The translations under genes and the position numbers were made by a program. From Roseivirga sp. (GTDB lineage: Bacteria; Bacteroidota; Bacteroidia; Cytophagales; Cyclobacteriaceae), in the NCBI GenBank assembly GCA_018402485.1, contig JAGYIY010000001.1, forward strand, positions 466,001 to 530,000: DNA of 64,000 bases. Direction: 5' to 3'. Position 1 is the stretch's first letter; every line of letters begins with the position of its first letter. Under the pieces are notes generated by a model. It was given only the letters and a program-made list of their open reading frames with translations. It had not been told where the DNA came from and searched no databases. Of this stretch, positions 39,614 through 47,891 are shown piece after piece.

Positions 39614-40777
39614 TCAGTAATCAAATTGACCATGAACTGAATCAATGGTAAGCCTTTTATCTGCACTGCTTTCTACCCTACCCACAATCTTTGCCTCCAC
39701 ACCAAAAGAGGCGCTGATGGCGATGACATCGCTCGCTATGCCTTCATCTACATACAGTTCCATGCGGTGCCCCATGTTGAACACTTGATACATCTCTTGC
39801 CAAGGCGTACCACTCTCGCTTTGAATCAATTCGAACAAGGGGGGTGTCTCAAAAAGCTGATCTTTGATGATGTGTAGCTTATCTACAAAATGCAAAACTT
39901 TGGTCTGTGCACCTCCGCTACAATGTACCATTCCTCCAATTTGGTCCCTGTGCGCATTCAATATTTCAGCAATAATGGGGGCATAGGTTCTTGTGGGGGA
40001 AAGTACCAGCTGACCGATATCCAGTGAAAGGTCGGCCATTTTTTCGGTTAAATGCCTACTTCCAGAGTAAACAAGTTCATGAGGTACCACAGGGTCAAAG
40101 CTTTCAGGATACTTTTTAGCGAGGTAGCGCTCAAAAACATCATGTCGGGCTGAAGTCAATCCATTGGAGCCCATGCCTCCATTGTAGCCCTTCTCATAAG
40201 TTGCCTGCCCGAAGGAGGCCAGTCCTACAATTACTTGTCCGGCCTTTATGTGCTCGTTGGTAATGATATCGCTTCTTCTGGCCCTAGCCGTTACGGTGCT
40301 GTCGACAATGATGGTACGCACCAGGTCTCCAACATCTGCCGTTTCTCCTCCGGTGCTAATGATTTCTACACCATGATCTCTGAGCATGGCCAACACCTCT
40401 TCGGTTCCTTCAATAATGGCAGAGATGACCTCGCCTGGAATAAGGTTTTTATTTCTACCAATGGTAGAAGAAAGTAAGATGTTTTTGGTGATTCCCACAC
40501 AGAGTAAATCATCGGTATTCATGATGACCGCATCTTGGGCAATGCCTTTCCAAACACTTAGGTCGCCTGTTTCTTTCCAATACATGTAAGCCAAAGAAGA
40601 CTTGGTGCCAGCACCATCTGCATGCATTACATTGCAAAAAGCCGGGTCTCCGCCCAATAAATCTGGAACAACTTTACAAAAGGCCTTTGGAAAGAGGCCT
40701 TTGTCTAGGTTTTTGATGGCTGCGTGAACATCTTCTTTTGAGGCAGAAACGCCTCTTTGCATGTATCGGTCACTCAT
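39614..40777 (-). CDS. purM: Phosphoribosylformylglycinamidine cyclo-ligase (AIR synthetase)
   Basis: 387 residues. Purine synthesis step 5: FGAM + ATP to AIR. Conserved blocks HADGAGTKSSLAYMYW (DGVGTK type), DAVIMNTDDLLCVG, STGGETADVGDLV and GMVHCSGGAQTKVLHF. The DRYMQRGVSASKEDVHAAI start and total length match the Bacteroidota form, which is longer than the E. coli enzyme. From 40778 to 40868 nothing is seen. Confidence 0.92.
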   Translation of the reverse strand: MSDRYMQRGVSASKEDVHAAIKNLDKGLFPKAFCKVVPDLLGGDPAFCNVMHADGAGTKSSLAYMYWKETGDLSVWKGIAQDAVIMNTDDLLCVGITKNILLSSTIGRNKNLIPGEVISAIIEGTEEVLAMLRDHGVEIISTGGETADVGDLVRTIIVDSTVTARARRSDIITNEHIKAGQVIVGLASFGQATYEKGYNGGMGSNGLTSARHDVFERYLAKKYPESFDPVVPHELVYSGSRHLTEKMADLSLDIGQLVLSPTRTYAPIIAEILNAHRDQIGGMVHCSGGAQTKVLHFVDKLHIIKDQLFETPPLFELIQSESGTPWQEMYQVFNMGHRMELYVDEGIASDVIAISASFGVEAKIVGRVESSADKRLTIDSVHGQFDY

Positions 40778-40868
40778 AAAAAAACAATTAGGATGTAAAA
40801 GTAACCATTGCCTGCATGAATAACCAATGAAGCCCTTCTTTTACCGGCGAAAAAAGAAGAGCCAAAAA

Positions 40869-42935
40869 CTATTCTTCACCGATTGCTATGACCTTAAATT
40901 CCGTTCTGCGGTTTTCTTGATGCTGCTCTTCGGTACAAGGTACATTGTTGGTACAGCCGTTTACCAGCTGCGATTCTCCATAACCCTTGGCCAGCAATCT
41001 GTCTGCTGAAATGCCTTTAGACACCACATAATCTACAGCGGCCTGTGCCCTGCGCTGCGAAAGTTCCAAATTATAATTATCTTCTGAACGCGCATCCGTA
41101 TGTGAGCTCAATTCAATTTTTATGCTTGGGTTGTCTTCCAAAAGCTGCACCAACTTATCTAACTCTTGCGCTGCATCGGAACGGATTTCCGCTCTGTCTA
41201 AGTCGTAATAAATATTGGGGATTACAATGGTTTTTTCCAGTACAATTTGCCCCAAAGACAAGTCTTCCACAAATACCTTTTCTGTAAATCGTTCCATCAA
41301 ATCTTCTTGGGGAATGCCTTCTCCTACCGTTGAAAACGGTTTTCGTGCCGTAAAATATTGTGGCCGTTCTGCCATAATGAAATAGGCTTTCTCAGGACTG
41401 ATTTCAAAACTGTAACTGCCACTTCTGCTGCTCAGCACATCGTCTACCACCGCTTCGTTGGCATCCAATAAAGTGACACGAACATCTCCAAGAATGGTTT
41501 GTGTACTGTCGTCATTGAGTTGGTAGGTGGTTCCTTTTAAAACATAGGTAATTTGTTTGAGATCGCTCGAGTTGTCTATGAAGCTGTAGATATCATCGCT
41601 TCCTTGCCCCCCTTTACGGTTCGAGCTGAAAAAACCTTCGAAGGGAAAGTCTGTGTAAACCAAAGCAAAATCATCGGCACTTGAGTTGTAAGAAGGGCCC
41701 ATATTTTGAATGGTGATGATTCCTCCTTGGTTGGTCGCCTCAAAAAGGTCGAGCATGCCAAAACCTGCATGGCCATCAGAAGCAAAATAAAGCTTGTTGT
41801 CTGGGGAAACGTAGGGAAACATTTCATCTAGTGGCGTATTGATCTCAGGACCTAGGTTCACCACATCTGCCCATCTACCCCGTTCATTCAGGGTGGCACG
41901 GTAAAGATCGGAACCACCATATCCTCCCGGTCTGTCGGAGGCAAAATACAATACACTACCCTCTCTGTTGAAAACCGGCGTGCTATCCCAAGCGCCAGGA
42001 CTACTGATGGGCATCACCACCGGGTTGGTCCAATTGCCATTGCGCTTAACAGCAAAGTACAAATCTACCGACCGTCTGTCTTTTGCCCCTCCCGGGTTCC
42101 CTTTGGCAAAAACCACTGAATTTCCATCTGGTGCAAAGGCTATGGCCCCTTCATTGATTCCGGGGTCGTTAAAAATGTCAGGTAAGCGCTCCACTGTATT
42201 TTCTTGTGGAGACAGCCCCTCTAATTTGACTTTAAAAATATCACTAAAGGGCTGGTCGTACCGGTTAAAAATCGCTTCTTCTCGATGGGAAACAAAATAC
42301 AATTCACCCCTAAAAAAGGAAGGGCTATAATCTGCAAATTCCGAGTTAATAACTTCTAAAGGGTTTAATTCTACATCCCTTACCTGAAGACGTATGCTAT
42401 CCAGCTTGTTTAAATTATTCAGTTGTTCTTGTGCCCTTTCGCGATACAGTTCAGAATTGGTCTCTTGCACTACGGCCTGCATTAAATCCTTTGCCTGATC
42501 GTACCTTTCATTGGCTTTAAGGGCCAGCATGTAATGAAATGGTATTTCATCATTCGCATATCCGCCAGACAAAGCTTTTTCGTAATAGGGTGCAGACGCC
42601 TCTACCTGACCCAGCTTTCGGAAAGATTCAGCCACCAAAAAGTTAAGCTCAGGATTCTCCGGATTTTCCTGCAGCATGGCTTGAAATTCTTCCAAAGAGG
42701 CAGTATAGTTCTGGTCTTCTTGGTACTTTCTTAAATACTTGGGTACTTCCTCTTCTTCTTCAACGTCAATCATTTTGGCTGCATTTTGTGCTGTGCCTAA
42801 AGATGGATTAGAAGGAGCAGGAGCGGTTTTTTTAGGTGCTTCTTGCACCCCCAAAAAATTGACATTTTTGGATGAGCCACAGCCGAGCCCAAGCAGCATA
42901 AAAACGAATAAAATAAACGGCCCTTTGAATCTCAT
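40869..42935 (-). CDS. PorE-like OmpA-family lipoprotein (TPR, PD40 propeller, CRD, OmpA)
   Basis: 688 residues. Lipobox LGLGC with Cys19; TPR-like helices about 65-180; PD40 beta-propeller repeats about 200-450 (APDGNSVVFAKGNPGG, LYFASDRPGGYGGSDLYRA, LYFASDGHAGFGMLDL); a carboxypeptidase regulatory-like domain about 455-545; C-terminal OmpA peptidoglycan-binding domain about 575-680 (NIYYDLDRAEIRSDAAQEL, SHTDARSEDNYNLELSQRRA). The same domain order is described for PorE of the type IX secretion system in Porphyromonas gingivalis. A T9SS role is inferred from architecture. Confidence 0.8.
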   Translation of the reverse strand: MRFKGPFILFVFMLLGLGCGSSKNVNFLGVQEAPKKTAPAPSNPSLGTAQNAAKMIDVEEEEEVPKYLRKYQEDQNYTASLEEFQAMLQENPENPELNFLVAESFRKLGQVEASAPYYEKALSGGYANDEIPFHYMLALKANERYDQAKDLMQAVVQETNSELYRERAQEQLNNLNKLDSIRLQVRDVELNPLEVINSEFADYSPSFFRGELYFVSHREEAIFNRYDQPFSDIFKVKLEGLSPQENTVERLPDIFNDPGINEGAIAFAPDGNSVVFAKGNPGGAKDRRSVDLYFAVKRNGNWTNPVVMPISSPGAWDSTPVFNREGSVLYFASDRPGGYGGSDLYRATLNERGRWADVVNLGPEINTPLDEMFPYVSPDNKLYFASDGHAGFGMLDLFEATNQGGIITIQNMGPSYNSSADDFALVYTDFPFEGFFSSNRKGGQGSDDIYSFIDNSSDLKQITYVLKGTTYQLNDDSTQTILGDVRVTLLDANEAVVDDVLSSRSGSYSFEISPEKAYFIMAERPQYFTARKPFSTVGEGIPQEDLMERFTEKVFVEDLSLGQIVLEKTIVIPNIYYDLDRAEIRSDAAQELDKLVQLLEDNPSIKIELSSHTDARSEDNYNLELSQRRAQAAVDYVVSKGISADRLLAKGYGESQLVNGCTNNVPCTEEQHQENRRTEFKVIAIGEE

Positions 42936-42966
42936 TTGAAAGGATTAAAACAGTAGGATTAAGACT

Positions 42967-43473
42967 TTACAATGATACGTTTTCAACCGTTGAAAAGTAT
43001 TTTTTTAACCAAGTATCTTGCGCTTTCACCATCCATTTTGATTCTAATTCACTCATTTTTGTTATGTGATTGTCGAAATACAAGGATTGTTCGGATAATT
43101 CACCCGAAACGAACAATGGTTTTATTTCTTTCATAGGGTAAAGTTCCACACGGTTGTTTTGCCAAAAGGCCAAATTGGTTCTTTGAAAAAAATCAATGTG
43201 CAAAGCCCTCCCCATTTGGGTGAGAAAGTTGACAAAAGCATCTATGGAACAACCACTGGCAGCGGCTTGCTTTTCATCTAACCCCAAGCACAAAAAGTAT
43301 TGGTGTTTGATTTCGAACCCAGCCTTCAGGCCTTTACCATGGGCTGTCCATTGGGTAAGAAAGGCGTGCATTTGTGCTTGAATGGTGTGCGCTTCGTCGG
43401 CTGAAATGGGTCTATCAGATTGGTATATCCAGAGCCTAGCGTCTTGTGGTAATTCTTCGAAATTAATCATCAT
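42967..43473 (-). CDS. Conserved hypothetical protein of Bacteroidota
   Basis: 168 residues, intact. ELPQDARLWIYQSDRPIS, LTQWTAHGKGLKAGFEI, GCSIDAFVNFLTQMG and FFQRTNLAFW are recognisable blocks of a family sometimes labelled ABC transporter ATPase, although there is no P-loop. It is placed downstream of the two Fe-S protein genes on the same strand. Confidence 0.7.
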   Translation of the reverse strand: MMINFEELPQDARLWIYQSDRPISADEAHTIQAQMHAFLTQWTAHGKGLKAGFEIKHQYFLCLGLDEKQAAASGCSIDAFVNFLTQMGRALHIDFFQRTNLAFWQNNRVELYPMKEIKPLFVSGELSEQSLYFDNHITKMSELESKWMVKAQDTWLKKYFSTVENVSL

Positions 43474-43496
43474 GCTTCACGATCAGGTAAAAGTAC

Positions 43497-44294
43497 TTAA
43501 AGCGATTCGTGTTGGGCAATGAGCTCAGCCAAATCCATTACTTCTACGTTATCTTCGCGCTCTTTGTTTTTCACACCATCTCGCATCATGGTCATACAAA
43601 AAGGGCAGGCAGCGGCAATTACCTCTGCGCCGGTAGCTAAGGCTTCTTCTGTACGCTCAATGTTGATCTCTTTGTTCCCCTTTTCAGCATCTTTAAACAT
43701 TTGTGCCCCCCCAGCTCCACAGCAAAGTCCCTTGGTTTTACAACGCTTCATCTCCACCAATTCGGCATCCAAGGCCTGTAGTACTTCACGCGGTGCCTCA
43801 TAAATATTATTCGCCCTGCCCAAATAACAAGAATCATGGTAGGTAATCTTCTTGCCTTTGAAAACGCCTCCACCTTTTAAGCCAATTTTTCCCTCGTTGA
43901 TGAGCTGCTGTAAAAAAGTAGCGTGGTGAATGACCTCGTAGTTACCTCCTAGTTCGGGGTATTCATTTTTCAGGGTATTGAAGCAGTGTGGACAGGCAGT
44001 AACAATTTTTTTTATGCCGTAACCCTCTAAGGTTTGAATGTTAGACATGGCCTGCATCTGGAATAAAAATTCATTACCCGCTCTTCTGGCAGGATCTCCC
44101 GTGCAAGTTTCCTCTTCTCCTAAAACGGCAAAAGAAATGCCCACCTTATTCAATATCTTAATAAAAGCCAAGGTTACTTTCTTGTAACGCTCATCGAAAG
44201 AGCCGGCACAACCCACCCAGAAAAGCACCTCGGGCTGCTCGCCTTTGGCTGCCATTTCGGCCATTGTGCTGATCGTGTTTTTTTCTTCACTCAT
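43497..44294 (-). CDS. CCG-domain Fe-S protein (HdrB/GlpC-like)
   Basis: 265 residues with two cysteine-rich CCG domains: VGCAGSFDERY..TACPHCFNTLKNEYP and CYLGRANNIYE..CCGAGGAQMFKD..AACPFCMTMM. Such domains bind Fe-S clusters or thiol-disulfide substrates in heterodisulfide reductase-type complexes. Ten bases after the membrane-bound partner gene, with which it likely forms one electron-transfer complex. Confidence 0.88.
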   Translation of the reverse strand: MSEEKNTISTMAEMAAKGEQPEVLFWVGCAGSFDERYKKVTLAFIKILNKVGISFAVLGEEETCTGDPARRAGNEFLFQMQAMSNIQTLEGYGIKKIVTACPHCFNTLKNEYPELGGNYEVIHHATFLQQLINEGKIGLKGGGVFKGKKITYHDSCYLGRANNIYEAPREVLQALDAELVEMKRCKTKGLCCGAGGAQMFKDAEKGNKEINIERTEEALATGAEVIAAACPFCMTMMRDGVKNKEREDNVEVMDLAELIAQHESL

Positions 44295-44304
44295 TGCTTT
44301 TCCT

Positions 44305-45636
44305 TTAATTCTCTTCGTTTTTTAATTCATTTGCCCATTTAAACCGGTCGGTCGGAGCAAATTTCCAGGGGGCAAAACTGGTCTCAACATTTTGAAACAT
44401 GTTGTTCCAAGACGCCGGGCTACCCGATTCCTCCATGGCTACATACCTGCGCATTTGCAAAATGATAGACAAGGGATCGATGTTTACAGGACAAGCCTCG
44501 ACACATGCATTGCAGCTTGTACAAGCATTAATTTCTTCTTTGGTAATGTAATCTCCAAGCAGCGATTTACCATCTTCAAGTCCTTTGCCGCCTTTGGCCA
44601 GGCTTCTGCCCACTTCCTCGGCACGGTCTCGGGTATCCATCATGATCTTTCTGGGAGAAAGCTTTTTACCCGTCATATTAGCCGGACATTCAGATGTGCA
44701 TCTGCCACACTCGGTGCAGGCATAAGCATTCATCAAATTGATCCAGCTCAGGTCGTTGACGTCTTTGGCACCAAAGCGAGCAACTTCTGCAGGAGCTTCG
44801 TTGGCATCGCCTTCGGTAGGCATACCTAGCATCATTTTTACTTCGTTGGTCACCACGGGCATATTCTCCATTTTCCCTTTGGCGAAAAGATTGGAATACC
44901 AGGTGTTTGGAAAAGCCAAGGCAATGTGCAAATGCTTAGAGTAGGTAACATAAACAGCAAAACCCAAGATACCAATGATGTGAAACCACCAGGCAAATCG
45001 TTCTACAAAAACCAAGGTACCAAGGCTCATTCCCTCGAAAATGGGCATTAAAAAGCCACTGAAAAAGAAGGTACCGGTCTGAACATAATGTTCATCTTTT
45101 CCTTGAATGAGCATGTCTGTAGCATTCATGGTAAGGATGGCGAACATAAGAATGATTTCAATCACCAAAATTAAATTAGCGTCTAGGGTAGGCCATTTTT
45201 TCATTTCGGGGGCATGGAATCTTTTGATGGGCAAAACATTGCGCCTGATCAGGAAAGCCACACAAGAAAACAGAACAGCTACGGCCAGAAACTCAAAAAC
45301 ATTGATGAGTACTGTGTAAAAATTACCCAGAAAAGGGGCAAAAATGCGATGCGTTCCTGCCACGCCATCAATTACAAATTCCAGTACCTCTAGGTTAATC
45401 ACCAAAAAGCCTACATAAATAAGCAAATGTAAAAAAGCCGGAATAACCCTTTTGAACATTTTTTTTTGTCCGAAAGCCACCAGCAACATCGTTTTCCACC
45501 GTTTTTCGGGCTGGTCGTTGCGTGCTGCCTTCTGGCCTAGGAATATATTTTTTCTGATACGACTGACTCTCTGGTACAGAAAATAGCCGGCAATGGCTAA
45601 AACGAGAACAAAAAGAACTTGCGGTAAAAAATCCAT
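44305..45636 (-). CDS. Membrane-bound 4Fe-4S electron-transfer protein (HdrC-like fusion)
   Basis: 443 residues. The N-terminal half has about five membrane helices like a NarI/DsrM-type cytochrome b domain. The C-terminal half has two ferredoxin motifs, CTECGRCTSECPANMTGKKLSP and CTSCNACVEACPVNIDP. It probably passes electrons between quinol and the CCG protein next to it. Physiological acceptor unknown. Confidence 0.88.
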   Translation of the reverse strand: MDFLPQVLFVLVLAIAGYFLYQRVSRIRKNIFLGQKAARNDQPEKRWKTMLLVAFGQKKMFKRVIPAFLHLLIYVGFLVINLEVLEFVIDGVAGTHRIFAPFLGNFYTVLINVFEFLAVAVLFSCVAFLIRRNVLPIKRFHAPEMKKWPTLDANLILVIEIILMFAILTMNATDMLIQGKDEHYVQTGTFFFSGFLMPIFEGMSLGTLVFVERFAWWFHIIGILGFAVYVTYSKHLHIALAFPNTWYSNLFAKGKMENMPVVTNEVKMMLGMPTEGDANEAPAEVARFGAKDVNDLSWINLMNAYACTECGRCTSECPANMTGKKLSPRKIMMDTRDRAEEVGRSLAKGGKGLEDGKSLLGDYITKEEINACTSCNACVEACPVNIDPLSIILQMRRYVAMEESGSPASWNNMFQNVETSFAPWKFAPTDRFKWANELKNEEN

Positions 45637-45691
45637 AGGCTCGACTGTTTATTAAGGCACAATCTAAGAATTTTGAATTTATCAAAAATGT

Positions 45692-45722
45692 TTTGTGCGG
45701 TTTAACTTTTTATATACTTTTG
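45692..45722 (+). promoter_or_regulatory. Bacteroidota-type promoter of tRNA-Phe
   Basis: TTTG at 45692-45695, 19 bases, then TACTTTTG (TAnnTTTG) at 45715-45722. This is the -33/-7 consensus of Bacteroidota, with a start expected about 10 to 15 bases before the tRNA. Confidence 0.75.
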
Positions 45723-45741
45723 TGCCTCCAATTTAAACGAT

Positions 45742-45814
45742 GGTGCTGTAGCTCAGTTGGTAGAGCATCGGACTGAAAATCCGTGAGTCGGTGGTTCGAA
45801 TCCACTCAGCACCA
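45742..45814 (+). tRNA. tRNA-Phe (GAA)
   Basis: 73 bases. Acceptor GGTGCTG pairs with CAGCACC; D-arm GCTCAGTTGGTAGAGC; anticodon loop CTGAAAA gives GAA; T-arm has GGTTCGAATCC; discriminator A. The 3' CCA is not encoded. The anticodon stem has a T-T pair at its outer end. Confidence 0.95.
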
Positions 45815-45821
45815 CGAAAAA

Positions 45822-45847
45822 AGCCTCTCTTCGAGAGGTTTTTTTTT
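45822..45847 (+). terminator. Rho-independent terminator after tRNA-Phe
   Basis: Stem CCTCTC-TTC-GAGAGG followed by nine T, eight bases after the tRNA. Confidence 0.92.
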
Positions 45848-45925
45848 GCCCTCTCACCTCATCCTGCTAAGACACATAGACGAAATTAATAAAAACCGAA
45901 CAAAATAGTATGCATGCATACTATT

Positions 45926-46717
45926 TTATTTTAGCCAAAGCACTTCTTTTTCTTGCAAAAATCGCCATTTACCTCGTGGTAAGTCTTTTTTATTGAGCCC
46001 TCCGAAAACGGACCGATCTAGCCTTTCAATGCCATAGCCCAAGTGTTCAAAAATTCTTCTGACCATGCGGTTTTTACCTTCATGCACTTCCATGCCAATC
46101 GTGCTACAGTCTGGATTTAAGCAGGCTACTTCCTCTACTTTGGCTAAACCGTCTTCTAAAGTTACCCCTTCTACAACTGCTTCTAGGTCTGCTTTGGTGA
46201 GCGGTTTGTCTAACGTTACTTGGTATATCTTTTTGATTTTATGGGTAGGCTGGGTGAGTTTCTTGGCCAAGTCACCATCGTTTGTAAAAAGTAATAAGCC
46301 GGTTGTGGTACGGTCGAGGCGGCCTACAGGAAACAATTTTTCTTCGCAAGCCCCTTTGATTAAGTCCATCACGGTCTTGCGGCCTTGAGGGTCTGAAGTG
46401 GTTGTGATGTATCCTTTGGGCTTGTTTAAAAGCAAATAAACGAGTTTTTCTCGTTTCAGCACTTTGCCTTTGAACTGCACGGTATCCTCGCTGCCTACCC
46501 TGTAGCCCATTTCTTGAACTACCTTTCCGTTGACTTTGATTTCCCCTTTGGAGATGAGTGTGTCTGCCTCCCTCCTGGAGCAAACTCCTGCGTTGGCGAT
46601 GAATTTATTCAACCTCACATCCTCTTTGGGTTGCGCAACAATTTTCTTGTTGCTGTACTCAGGAATAGGCTTTTTCTTTACAAAACCGCGTGATGAACTT
46701 CGTTTTTTTCTGTGCAT
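45926..46717 (-). CDS. RluB/RsuA-type rRNA pseudouridine synthase
   Basis: 263 residues. Basic N-terminus, S4 RNA-binding domain (VRLNKFIANAGVCSRREADTL), then the catalytic block FPVGRLDRTTTGLLLFTNDG with the essential Asp in GRLD, and GKNRMVRRIFEHLG. Most likely modifies 23S rRNA (RluB type); the exact site cannot be set from sequence. Confidence 0.9.
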   Translation of the reverse strand: MHRKKRSSSRGFVKKKPIPEYSNKKIVAQPKEDVRLNKFIANAGVCSRREADTLISKGEIKVNGKVVQEMGYRVGSEDTVQFKGKVLKREKLVYLLLNKPKGYITTTSDPQGRKTVMDLIKGACEEKLFPVGRLDRTTTGLLLFTNDGDLAKKLTQPTHKIKKIYQVTLDKPLTKADLEAVVEGVTLEDGLAKVEEVACLNPDCSTIGMEVHEGKNRMVRRIFEHLGYGIERLDRSVFGGLNKKDLPRGKWRFLQEKEVLWLK

Positions 46718-46758
46718 AAGATTCAGTAATCACTACTGTATGAGCATCAAAGATAGCA

Positions 46759-47340
46759 TTATTCATCGGCTTGCTCTAGGCCTTGCGCATCAGCCGCTGC
46801 CGATGGCTCTTCAACGGGGAAATCCTTGGGGGTGGGCAATTCTTTTAGGTCATTGATGCCGAAGTAGTCCTTGAATTTCTCTGAGGTTCCATAAATGATG
46901 GGGCGACCGACGCCATCTGATTTCCCTTTTATTTCTACCAATTCTTTTTCTAACAGCTTTTGAACGGTATAATCGCAATTGACCCCTCGTACCTGCTCAA
47001 TTTCTGACTTTGTGATGGGTTGTTTGTAAGCGATGATCGATAAGGTTTCTAACGCAGAGGTAGACAAGCGCTTATTCGATTGTTGCTTTAACAAAATACT
47101 AATGCTGCTTTGGTAGGCAGGTTTGGTGAGAAACTGATACCCCCCTCCACTTTCCACCAATTCAAAAGAAAAATCATCGTTGATGAATTTTTCTTGCACA
47201 TCTGCCAAACCCTGAGCAATGTCCTTTTCAGGAATTTCTGCTTCAAACATTTCCGTTAAGCAATTCTGAATTTCTTTTAAGGTAATGGGTTTTGCAGCAC
47301 AAAAGACCAAGGCTTCTATGTGGTTACTCAGAAAGTCCAC
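46759..47340 (-). CDS. scpB: Segregation and condensation protein B
   Basis: 193 residues. Winged-helix blocks IEALVFCAAKPITLKEI and LSIIAYKQPITKSEIEQVRGV (the ScpB signature), then GRPIIYGTSEKFKDYFGI. Kleisin-associated subunit of the SMC complex. Three bases after the DksA-like gene stop. Confidence 0.93.
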   Translation of the reverse strand: MDFLSNHIEALVFCAAKPITLKEIQNCLTEMFEAEIPEKDIAQGLADVQEKFINDDFSFELVESGGGYQFLTKPAYQSSISILLKQQSNKRLSTSALETLSIIAYKQPITKSEIEQVRGVNCDYTVQKLLEKELVEIKGKSDGVGRPIIYGTSEKFKDYFGINDLKELPTPKDFPVEEPSAAADAQGLEQADE

Positions 47341-47342
47341 AA

Positions 47343-47726
47343 TTACCTGCTATTCAGTTTTGCTTCAATAGAATGCATGGTATGAGGCACAGCCATCAAT
47401 CTCTCTTTCGAAATCAACTTCCCAGTATCAATGCAAACACCGTAGGTACCATTCTTGATTCGAATGAGTGCATTGTTCAAGTTATTGATGAATTTTAGTT
47501 GACGTGCCGCCAACTGATTTAGATTTTCTTTCTCTAAGGTATCGGCACCATCTTCCAAAACCCTTGTAGCGTGGTTCGAGATATCGTCTCCGGCATCGCC
47601 ACTTTTAGACATGCTACGTTTCAATTCATTCAGCTCGCTTTGAGCTTTCTCCAATTTATTCAAAATGAGCGCTTCAAACTCTTTTAATTCCTCAGCTGAA
47701 TACTTTGTTCTTTCTACTTGGCTCAT
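47343..47726 (-). CDS. TraR/DksA-family protein
   Basis: 127 residues. Coiled-coil N-terminal half (ELKEFEALILNKLEKAQSEL) and a C-terminal zinc-finger-like part NGTYGVCIDTGKLISKERLMAVPHT. Only one of the four finger cysteines is left, so zinc binding is doubtful, which is common for Bacteroidota members. The Asp-Gly/Ala tip (SKSGDAGDDIS) may act in the RNA polymerase channel. Confidence 0.85.
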   Translation of the reverse strand: MSQVERTKYSAEELKEFEALILNKLEKAQSELNELKRSMSKSGDAGDDISNHATRVLEDGADTLEKENLNQLAARQLKFINNLNNALIRIKNGTYGVCIDTGKLISKERLMAVPHTMHSIEAKLNSR

Positions 47727-47753
47727 GTTAAGAGGGTTAGGTTTTTAAAATTT

Positions 47754-47777
47754 GTGCTAAATTAAAATTTGTAGCAC
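47754..47777. promoter_or_regulatory. Inverted repeat upstream of the dksA-like gene
   Basis: GTGCTAAATT and AAATTTGTAGCAC form an imperfect inverted repeat 28 bases upstream of the start. Possible operator; no -7 box could be placed with confidence. Confidence 0.35.
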
Positions 47778-47891
47778 ATACTTACAACGTAAACGGCTTT
47801 TTATTCATACGATGACTTGTCGAAAAAAGGTATTTACCTGCCCCATGCACTGAGGCCAAAAGCAGAAAGTACTCCTTTCAAAAAGAAGTAT

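Noticed and set aside
43196..43381. Small plus-strand frame inside the conserved hypothetical gene
   Set aside because: Shadow frame; the minus-strand gene is intact and fits the gene order.
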